Below, piece after piece: positions 1 through 5,529 of a stretch of DNA of 5,529 nucleotides. The stretch spans positions 1-5,529 of the forward strand of contig JANXNT010000461.1 of NCBI GenBank assembly GCA_025353985.1. Reading direction: 5' to 3'. A model generated the notes under the pieces. The model was not told the origin of the DNA and made no database searches. It saw only the letters and a program-made list of their open reading frames with translations. The translations under genes were made by a program, and so were the position numbers. The first letter of the stretch is position 1; each line of letters begins with the position of its first letter. Source of the DNA: Limnoglobus sp. (GTDB taxonomy: Bacteria > Planctomycetota > Planctomycetia > Gemmatales > Gemmataceae).

Positions 1-159
1 GCCCAGGCTTTCGATGGCACCGTGAACGACTGTCCGATTCGCTTCGTTGCCGAACCGCCGAGCGATGCCGACAACCGACGCCCCAACTTCGACTTCGGTC
101 GCTCGACCTCCGATTTCTGGGTGCAAGGGCTGAATCTGGGACTGTCGCTGTCGTATTGA
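1..159 (+). CDS. C-terminal end of a probable outer-membrane beta-barrel protein (BBP7-like), 5' end outside window
   Basis: Frame 1 is open from the window edge to a TGA at 157-159 and gives the last 52 residues of a protein. The tail ends FWVQGLNLGLSLSY. Its final residues alternate polar/small and hydrophobic and close on an aromatic residue, the usual pattern of a last outer-membrane beta strand recognised by the Bam machinery. An ending of the form FW-x-QG-x-N-x-GL is familiar to me from the planctomycete BBP7 (DUF1551) outer-membrane barrel family. That family call is recognition from memory of about 14 residues and is uncertain. The preceding part is rich in Asp, Asn, Arg and Pro (PPSDADNRRPNFDFGR), which would suit an extracellular loop or turn. 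A strong terminator lies 24 bases after the stop, so the gene is probably transcribed separately from the efflux operon. It is not a recognisable TolC-type channel, although too little is visible to exclude one firmly. Confidence 0.65.
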   Translation, partial: AQAFDGTVNDCPIRFVAEPPSDADNRRPNFDFGRSTSDFWVQGLNLGLSLSY

Positions 160-183
160 TCCTCGCCTGACTTCACGCACATC

Positions 184-236
184 GGCAATCGCGATGCCGG
201 CCACCAAAGGCCAAAGCATCCGCGATTGCCATTTTT
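184..236 (+). terminator. Rho-independent terminator of the upstream gene
   Basis: A perfect 10-bp stem pairs GGCAATCGCG (184-193) with CGCGATTGCC (221-230). It continues inward, after one bulged C at 220, with ATGC (194-197) on GCAT (216-219). An inner GGCC/GGCC helix (199-202 with 209-212) closes a 6-base loop. A run of five T residues (232-236) follows almost directly. The long GC-rich stem plus T-run, 24 bases after a stop codon, is a classic intrinsic terminator. It separates the barrel-protein gene from the efflux operon. Confidence 0.9.
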
Positions 237-399
237 CTCATTACTCTCCTGATTTCGAGCCGATCCCTTTATCTGTATGCACTTCTCAAGTACCGGCACA
301 AAAGATGCTGCTTCCCCATCCCGTTTGATGAAAGGCCTCATCACGAATACAGGTAATGTCATATGGCTTACTCGGCCGTGCGTGTATCTGCGCTCTCTT

Positions 400-404
400 A
401 AGGA
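400..404 (+). promoter_or_regulatory. Shine-Dalgarno sequence that decides a TTG start for the adaptor gene
   Basis: AAGGA at 400-404 sits 7 bases before an in-frame TTG at 412-414. Neither in-frame ATG further upstream (277 and 328) has a comparable purine-rich sequence at a proper distance. An ATG at 404-406 overlaps the motif but is in another frame. Confidence 0.7.
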
Positions 405-411
405 TGCGACA

Positions 412-1764
412 TTGCCAACACACTCTGTTCCCGTTCGCCGACTGTTGGCGCTGATGCTGATTGCATCGGCCTGTTCCGGTTGTCGTCCTGCGAAAACTGC
501 GCCGGCGGCCCCACCGCCGCCTATCGTGGCGGTCGTTCACCCCGTCGTGCAGAAAGTCCAGAACTACTACGAGTACAACGGCTATCTCGACGCGATCGAA
601 TTGGTGCAGGTGCAAGCGCGAGTCGAAGGGATGCTGACGGAAATTCTCTTCCAAGAAGGCGACGAAGTCGAGAAGGATAAGCCGCTTTACAAGATCGATA
701 ATCGTGAGTACCTCGCGGGAGTCGCGAAGAGCGAAGCCGAGGTCGCCAAGGCCGAAGCGGACATCGCGAACGCCGAAGTTCAGATCCGTAACGCGAAGTC
801 GGATTTTGAACGTGTTACGAGTTTGGGGGCTGCTGCTTCGAAGTCCGAACTCGAAAAATCGGCCGGAACGCTCGCGCTGACGCAGGCGCAACTCAAGGTC
901 GCGGTCGCTAGCAAAGGCGCGGCCCAATCGTCGCTGAGTACATCGAAATTGAAGCTCGAATACACAGATATTCGTGCGGAAATCGCCGGGCGAATTAGCC
1001 GTACACGCGTGACACGTGGCAACCTCGTCGGCCAGAAAGAACCGACGCTTTTGACAACCATCCTCAGCGTCGATCCGCTCCACGTGTACTTCGATGTTCC
1101 CGAACGCGACTTCGTCGAATACCAGAAGGCGGTGGCCGACAACACGGTCACACGCCCTGCGAAGGGCGATCTTCGCGTCGATATCGGCGTTGTGAACGAA
1201 GAAGGCTACCCACATGCTGGCTTCATGGACTTCCGCGATAACCGCGTAGAAACGGGCACCGGAACGGTTCGCCTACGGGGACGCGTCGAGAACCCGATGA
1301 TCGGTTCGCAGAAGTCGCGGCTGCTGTACCCCGGCTTGTATTCTCGCGTGCGAGTACCGCGGGGCAAAGAGCAAGACATGCTACTGATCCCCGAAGACGC
1401 ACTCATGACGGGGCAAGAAGGCCGGTACATTTATGTGGTCGAAGCGGACAACAAAGTGACGAAGCGAACGGTGAAAGTCGGCCCGCAGTTCTGGCGAATG
1501 CCGATCAGCGATGCTCCCGAAAGCGAGGCACCGAAAGCGGAATGGAAGCTCGCGCCGAAGGTAGCCGCCACGGCAGAAAAGCCCGCGATGTCCGCACCGG
1601 TCTTGCGTTCCGTCGTGGCGATTTCGATTAACCCCGAGAAGGGGAAAGGCTTGCAGCCCGGCGATTCGGTGATCGTAGTCGGCTTACAGAAAGTCCGCTT
1701 GGGTACGACGGCGCAGCCCGAAGAGTGGGAGTTAAAAGGGCCAACATCGCCCGTGGCCCGCTAA
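412..1764 (+). CDS. RND efflux pump periplasmic adaptor subunit (membrane fusion protein, lipoprotein)
   Basis: The product links an inner-membrane RND pump to an outer-membrane channel. The frame is open from an ATG at 277, but I choose TTG at 412 (450 residues). It has an AAGGA ribosome site and gives a compact lipoprotein signal: MPTHSVPVRR, a hydrophobic stretch (L11-A20), and candidate lipidated cysteines C21 or C24 in SACSGC. From the TTG start, a lipoyl-like half-motif lies around residues 65-96 (VQVQARVEGMLTEI, then EGDEV). An alpha-hairpin rich in Ala, Glu and Lys spans about 100-175. Its tip carries R134, L138 and S145, matching the RxxxLxxxxxxS outer-membrane-channel docking motif of AcrA-type adaptors. 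The second lipoyl half (YTDIRAEIAGRISR, then GNLVG) and a beta-barrel domain (LHVYFDVPERDF, near 223) follow in order. The membrane-proximal domain ends in GLQPGDSVIVVGLQKVR, interrupted by an insertion at about 362-413. The next gene, 30 bases on, is the pump, so the two form an operon. The MexE/OqxA-like subtype is judged by eye. Confidence 0.93.
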   Translation: MPTHSVPVRRLLALMLIASACSGCRPAKTAPAAPPPPIVAVVHPVVQKVQNYYEYNGYLDAIELVQVQARVEGMLTEILFQEGDEVEKDKPLYKIDNREYLAGVAKSEAEVAKAEADIANAEVQIRNAKSDFERVTSLGAAASKSELEKSAGTLALTQAQLKVAVASKGAAQSSLSTSKLKLEYTDIRAEIAGRISRTRVTRGNLVGQKEPTLLTTILSVDPLHVYFDVPERDFVEYQKAVADNTVTRPAKGDLRVDIGVVNEEGYPHAGFMDFRDNRVETGTGTVRLRGRVENPMIGSQKSRLLYPGLYSRVRVPRGKEQDMLLIPEDALMTGQEGRYIYVVEADNKVTKRTVKVGPQFWRMPISDAPESEAPKAEWKLAPKVAATAEKPAMSAPVLRSVVAISINPEKGKGLQPGDSVIVVGLQKVRLGTTAQPEEWELKGPTSPVAR

Positions 1765-1794
1765 TAATTTCCACCCACCCAGGACGCTTCCCCT

Positions 1795-4700
1795 ATGATC
1801 TCGCGATTCTTCATCGATCGACCGATTGCTGCCAACGTCATTGCGATTCTGACCATCCTCTTCGGACTCGTTGCGCTGAACCGCTTGCCGGTCGAACGCT
1901 ATCCGGCGATCACACCACCGACCGTTATCGTCAGCACGAACTTCCCCGGTGCGAACGCACGCACCGTCGCGGACACGGTGGCTGCGCCGATCGAGCAGGA
2001 GATCAACGGCGTCGAGAACATGACGTACATCAACTCGACGAGTTCGGCGGACGGCAGCTATTCATTGACGATCACCTTTGAAATTGGCACTCGGCTCGAA
2101 GATGCCCAAGTCCTCGTGCAAAACCGCTTGAGCAAAGCTGAGCCGACGCTGCCTGAGGAAGTGCGCCGCCAAGGCGTCACTGTCAAGAAACAGTCGTCGA
2201 ACATCATCCTTGCGATCTCGCTCACCGCACCGAAGGGCGATTATGATGGCCTGTTTTTATCGAACTACGCCAGCCTGCGACTCCGGGACGAACTGAGCCG
2301 CGTCACCGGCGTCGGCGATGTGCAAGTTCGCGGTGTCGGCTCGTATGCGATGCGGATCTGGCTCGATCCGGATAAGCTCGCGTCGCGGCAACTCACCACG
2401 CAAGAAGTGGTGGCGGCACTCGCCCGCCAGAACGTGCAAGTTCCTGCCGGGCAGATCGGCCAGCCACCGAACCGAATTGGGCAGTCGTTCCAACTTACGG
2501 TGACAACGCAAGGTCGATTGAAAGATCCCGCCGAGTTTGAAGGCATCGTCGTTAAGTCTGCTGCGGAAGGGCAAATCGTCTACCTGCGCGATGTGGCCCG
2601 CGTCGAACTCGGTGCGCAGTCGTACGACTCGTTCAACGAACGCAACAGCCTCGAAGCCGCGAACATTCTCATCTATCAATTGCCCGGTTCGAACGCGCTT
2701 GACGTAGCGAAGAACGTCCGTGCGACGATGGAGAAACTCAAGCCGACACTGCCCGAAGGCGTCGAATATTCGATCCCGTTCGACACGACGAAGTTCGTCT
2801 CGTCGGCCATCACCGAGGTGTATTACACGCTGCTCGAAGCCGGTGCGCTGGTGCTGATCGTGATCCTCGTGTTCCTACAAAACTGGCGAGCGCTACTCGT
2901 CCCTGCGACGACCGTACCCGTAACGATTATCGGTGCCTTTGCCTTCATGCCGCTGATGGGCTTCTCGATCAACTTGCTGACGCTGTTCGGGCTGATCCTC
3001 GCCATCGGCATCGTCGTCGATGATGCCATTGTGATCGTAGAAAATGCGTCGCACCACATCGAGAATGGCCTCTCGCCGCGCGATGCAACGATCCAAGCGA
3101 TGAAGGAAGTCACCGGGCCGGTGATCGCGATTACCTTCGTGCTGATGGCCGTTTTCCTGCCGACCGCGTTCCTCAGCGGCATCACGGGGCAACTCTATCG
3201 GCAGTTTGCGCTCACGATTGCCGTGACCGCATTCCTGAGCGCCATCAACGCGCTGACGCTGAAACCCGCGCAATGTGCCACGTGGCTGAAGCCGCGAACC
3301 GGCGGGCCGAACATCTTCTCGCGGGCTTTCAATTTTGTCTGGAAGCCGATCGAAGCCGCGTACGCTTGGTCGGTGCGGCAACTCATCAAAGTCTGGTGGG
3401 CGACGATGATCGTCTTCCTCGCGCTCGCGGCGCTAGCCGGGTGGTCGTACCAACGCACCCCCACCGGGTTCTTGCCACCCGAAGATCAAGGGTACGTCAT
3501 CATCGCGGTGCAACTCCCCGACGGCGCTTCGCTCGAACGGACCAAGGAAGTCGTTCACAAAATGAACGTCGTCTTCGAACGCAACGCAGAGAAGGGCGGC
3601 GTCGAGAGCTGGTTCGTACTCGGCGGTTTCTCTCTGCTCGATGGTACGCAAGCCCCGAATGCGGCGACTGCGTTCATCGCATGGTCAGACTGGGAAAAAC
3701 GCCTGACACCCGAACTTCAACAAGACGCGATGGTGGGCCAATTGCAGCGCGAACTCTCGCAGATCGGCGAGGCGTTCACGCTCGTGATTGTGCCGCCCTC
3801 GATTCAGGGACTCGGAGTGGCGGGTGGCTTCCAGATGCAGATCGAAGATCGCGAAGGCGTCGGCGCTGACATTCTCATGGAGCGAACGCAGGCGGTGATC
3901 GCCGAAGCGAAGAAACGCCCCGAGATCGACCAGAAGATTGCGTCCACGTACCGCGCCGGCGTGCCGCAAATTTACCTCGATATCGACCGTGTGAAAGCGG
4001 AGAAAATGGGCGTGCTCGTCAGCGATGTCTTCGCCGCACTTCAGGCGAACGTCGGCTCGGTTTACGTCAACGACTTCAATAAATTCGACCGCACGTTCCA
4101 GGTGCGCGTGCAGGCCGACGCCCGCTTCCGTACCGATCCGAGCCTTCTGGGCAAGCTCGAAGTGCGAAACCGTGCCGGTGGGCGGGTGCCACTAGCAACG
4201 CTCATGGCGATCGAATCCCGCCTCGGGCCGCAGTCGGTTACGCGATATAATTTGTACCCGACTGCGTCGATCAACGGCGGGGCGGCTCTCGGTGTCAGTT
4301 CCGGCGAAGCGTTGAAGGTGATGGAAGAAGTCGGCGCGGAAGTTTTGCCGCGCTCGATGGGTTCGGATTGGACGGGCATCGCCTTCCAAGAGCGACGCAT
4401 TAGCGGAGAAGCGGTCGGCGTGTTCGGCCTCGCGGTGCTGCTCGTTTACCTCGTGCTCGCGTTCCTATACGAAAGCTGGTTGCTGCCGTTCGCGGTGATT
4501 CTCGTCGTGCCGCTGGGGTTGCTCGGCGTGGTAGCGGCGGTCAACTATCGCGGTAGCGACAACAACGTCTATACGCAGATCGGCGTCGTGCTCATCATTG
4601 CGCTGGCGAGCAAGAACGCGATCTTAATCGTGGAGTTCGCACGCGAATTACGGCTAAAAGGCCGGAGCGTGCGGGAAGCGGCAACGGAGGCGGCCCGGAT

Positions 4701-4971
4701 GAGATTCCGGCCGATCGTGATGACGAGTTTCGCGTTCATCCTCGGCGTCGCGCCACTCGTCTGGGCAACCGGTGCAGGTGCCGCCAGTCGGCGAGCACTC
4801 GGCACCGCCGTCTTCGGCGGGATGATCACATCGACCGTGCTCGCGGTGTTTTTCGTGCCTGTGTTTTACGTGGCCTTCCAGGGCCTGATCGAACTCCGCA
4901 ACGGACCGCCGAAGCCAATCGACCCCGAAGAAAGCGAAATTGGAATTAGCCGCGACGCGAAGTCTTCGTAG
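1795..4971 (+). CDS. HAE1-type RND multidrug efflux inner-membrane pump (AcrB/MexF-like permease)
   Basis: This is a complete 1058-residue pump, close to the usual 1030-1060 of AcrB-like proteins. It should work as a trimer in the inner membrane and export hydrophobic or amphiphilic compounds in exchange for protons. The start ATG has AGGA 10 bases upstream (1781-1784) and the protein opens with the typical MISRFFIDRPIAANVIAIL of TM1. Membrane segments fall at about 10-28, 346-363, 370-390, 396-418, 537-555, 876-894, 900-919, 928-950, 977-999 and 1006-1030, plus two around 440-485, with two large periplasmic domains between. The proton-relay residues are present: D409 and D410 in GIVVDDAIVIVEN, K940 in ALASKNAILIVEFA and T977 in IVMTSFAFILG. 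Other family marks are FLSGITGQLYRQFALTIAV, PTGFLPPEDQGY and GAGAASRRALGTAVFGGM. No frameshift or missing segment is visible. The substrate cannot be read from sequence. The last residues (ISRDAKSS) are encoded inside an inverted repeat. No outer-membrane channel gene follows. Confidence 0.97.
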   Translation: MISRFFIDRPIAANVIAILTILFGLVALNRLPVERYPAITPPTVIVSTNFPGANARTVADTVAAPIEQEINGVENMTYINSTSSADGSYSLTITFEIGTRLEDAQVLVQNRLSKAEPTLPEEVRRQGVTVKKQSSNIILAISLTAPKGDYDGLFLSNYASLRLRDELSRVTGVGDVQVRGVGSYAMRIWLDPDKLASRQLTTQEVVAALARQNVQVPAGQIGQPPNRIGQSFQLTVTTQGRLKDPAEFEGIVVKSAAEGQIVYLRDVARVELGAQSYDSFNERNSLEAANILIYQLPGSNALDVAKNVRATMEKLKPTLPEGVEYSIPFDTTKFVSSAITEVYYTLLEAGALVLIVILVFLQNWRALLVPATTVPVTIIGAFAFMPLMGFSINLLTLFGLILAIGIVVDDAIVIVENASHHIENGLSPRDATIQAMKEVTGPVIAITFVLMAVFLPTAFLSGITGQLYRQFALTIAVTAFLSAINALTLKPAQCATWLKPRTGGPNIFSRAFNFVWKPIEAAYAWSVRQLIKVWWATMIVFLALAALAGWSYQRTPTGFLPPEDQGYVIIAVQLPDGASLERTKEVVHKMNVVFERNAEKGGVESWFVLGGFSLLDGTQAPNAATAFIAWSDWEKRLTPELQQDAMVGQLQRELSQIGEAFTLVIVPPSIQGLGVAGGFQMQIEDREGVGADILMERTQAVIAEAKKRPEIDQKIASTYRAGVPQIYLDIDRVKAEKMGVLVSDVFAALQANVGSVYVNDFNKFDRTFQVRVQADARFRTDPSLLGKLEVRNRAGGRVPLATLMAIESRLGPQSVTRYNLYPTASINGGAALGVSSGEALKVMEEVGAEVLPRSMGSDWTGIAFQERRISGEAVGVFGLAVLLVYLVLAFLYESWLLPFAVILVVPLGLLGVVAAVNYRGSDNNVYTQIGVVLIIALASKNAILIVEFARELRLKGRSVREAATEAARMRFRPIVMTSFAFILGVAPLVWATGAGAASRRALGTAVFGGMITSTVLAVFFVPVFYVAFQGLIELRNGPPKPIDPEESEIGISRDAKSS

Positions 4972-5049
4972 CGGAGCGCGTGCGCTTCACCCCGATTCGG
5001 ATATCGGTGAAGCCCTCGCGCTGCGCAAAGCCGGCGTGTCGCGGCTAAT
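4945..5049. repeat. 105-base nested inverted repeat spanning the pump stop codon and the convergent gap
   Basis: The outer arms are ATTAGCCGCGAC (4945-4956) and GTCGCGGCTAAT (5038-5049), a perfect 12-bp match. Three more pairs, including one G-T, extend it (4957-4959 with 5035-5037). Inside are two further matched stems: AGCGCG (4975-4980) with CGCGCT (5017-5022), and GCTTCACC (4984-4991) with GGTGAAGC (5006-5013). The latter is capped by GAT/ATC and a 6-base loop. About 32 bp can pair in one collinear structure. No T-run follows on either strand, so it is not a standard intrinsic terminator, although it could still stop or stabilise both convergent transcripts. The size, precise ends and placement over a gene end also suit a dispersed palindromic repeat (REP- or MITE-like). 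Recurrence in the genome cannot be tested here. Confidence 0.75.
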
Positions 5050-5057
5050 GGAACCAA

Positions 5058-5529
5058 TCACTCGCTCGTTTCGGACGGGTTAGCGCGGAGCCGATTCTTG
5101 TTGATACTCGCGACGCCGATGCCGATGGCGATGGCACCGATGACGCCGCCCGCACCGATGCCGAGCATGAGGAAGTCGCGGCGATCGAGGTCGTAGAGCG
5201 GTCGCATCGGCGGGGTTTGCTCGACGCGGGCGATGGCCAGATCGGCGGGTGCGGAGAGTGCGCCGGAGAGTGGCAGAAGCTCGACGTCGTAGTCGGTGAG
5301 GTGCGGGGAATTCGGCGGGATCGGCGACGGACGGCCCGCCACCGAGGGCGGTTTCAGCGATGCGGGGATCGACTGCGGCGGGCTGGCGGATGCCCCTGCG
5401 AGCGCCGCCGCGAGGCCGGTGCCGATCTTGATCTTGCCCGATGGCGGCCCGCTCATGTTCGGCTTCGGTTTCGTGGTGGCGGGTGCCGTCGCTTGTAACG
5501 AACCCATCCCACCACTCGCACGAATTTTC
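5058..5529 (-). CDS. Hypothetical Ala/Pro-rich protein with a C-terminal membrane segment, 5' part probably outside window
   Basis: I do not recognise this protein. The reading frame ends at 5058 (TGA on the minus strand) and is open to the window edge. The first in-frame ATG is at 5507 (149 residues) but has no clear ribosome site and no signal peptide, so the gene may begin upstream of the window. Numbered from that ATG, residues 1-68 are low-complexity, rich in Ala, Pro, Ser, Gly and Lys, and look like a disordered linker. A short less biased stretch follows (LTDYDVELLPLSG, then APADLAIARVEQ). A glycine-rich hydrophobic segment lies at about 112-134 (FLMLGIGAGGVIGAIAIGIG), followed by a basic then acidic 15-residue tail. 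DRRDFL just before the segment resembles a twin-arginine motif, but its C-terminal place makes export by Tat unlikely. The gene is convergent with the pump gene, 86 bases apart, and nothing ties it to efflux. Confidence 0.6.
   Translation of the reverse strand, partial: KIRASGGMGSLQATAPATTKPKPNMSGPPSGKIKIGTGLAAALAGASASPPQSIPASLKPPSVAGRPSPIPPNSPHLTDYDVELLPLSGALSAPADLAIARVEQTPPMRPLYDLDRRDFLMLGIGAGGVIGAIAIGIGVASINKNRLRANPSETSE

Noticed and set aside
238..399. Search for a promoter or operator in the leader before the adaptor gene
   Set aside because: Loose matches such as TTGATG (325-330) and TAATGT (354-359) are 23 bases apart, too far for a sigma-70 promoter. I saw no convincing operator palindrome. 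A promoter is expected here but cannot be located by eye.
277..411. N-terminal extension of the adaptor frame from the ATG at 277 (or ATG at 328)
   Set aside because: Neither ATG has a ribosome site, the encoded residues resemble no signal peptide, and the extension would place the lipoprotein signal internally. TTG 412 fits better.
286..1215. Long minus-strand open frame of 309 codons opposite the adaptor gene
   Set aside because: It lies wholly antisense to a clear adaptor gene in GC-rich DNA. Its product is rich in Arg, Asp and Phe with no recognisable domain, as expected of a shadow frame.
3273..3869. Plus-strand open frame of 198 codons inside the pump gene in another frame
   Set aside because: The product is extremely Arg-rich and lies within intact pump coding sequence, so it is a shadow.
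4975..5022. Inner hairpin after the pump stop as a standard intrinsic terminator
   Set aside because: The stem is strong but no T-run follows on either strand, so it is described as part of the larger inverted repeat.
4866..5057. Small minus-strand frame of 63 codons across the convergent gap
   Set aside because: It is mostly the inverted repeat and the antisense of the pump's end, with no ribosome site or recognisable domain.
5217..5498. Plus-strand open frame of 93 codons opposite the minus-strand gene
   Set aside because: Its translation is Arg/Gly/Cys-rich and unlike any family I know. The minus-strand frame, with its linker and membrane segment, is the more plausible gene.

Overview
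The window looks like ordinary chromosomal DNA from a GC-rich Gram-negative-type bacterium. A planctomycete is my best guess. The reasons are the lipoprotein-type RND adaptor, an upstream barrel-like C-terminus that resembles the planctomycete BBP7 outer-membrane family, and the general codon style. This assignment rests on recognition only and was not tested by any search.

Layout. Bases 1-159 hold the last 52 codons of a plus-strand gene, probably an outer-membrane beta-barrel protein. A strong hairpin with a T-run follows (184-236) and should end that transcript. After a non-coding leader comes a two-gene operon. The first gene is an RND efflux periplasmic adaptor of the HlyD/MexE/AcrA type, probably a lipoprotein. 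I place its start at a TTG at 412, not at the first in-frame ATG at 277. After 30 bases comes a complete 1058-residue HAE1-type RND inner-membrane pump (1795-4971). A 105-base nested inverted repeat (4945-5049) covers the last codons and stop of the pump gene and nearly all of the gap to the next gene. Bases 5058-5529 carry the 3' part of a convergent minus-strand gene. It encodes an Ala/Pro-rich protein of unknown function with a C-terminal membrane segment.

How the genes work together. The adaptor and pump should form the inner-membrane and periplasmic parts of a proton-driven tripartite efflux pump. The catalytic charged residues of the pump (D409, D410, K940) and the outer-membrane-channel docking motif of the adaptor (R134, L138, S145 from the TTG start) are intact. 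No TolC-like channel gene and no regulator lie in the window, so the channel is presumably encoded elsewhere.

I see no evidence for a new system here. The points most worth a second look are the nested palindrome that supplies the pump's C-terminus, the TTG start, and an Ala/Pro/Lys/Glu-rich insertion of about 50 residues in the adaptor's membrane-proximal domain.
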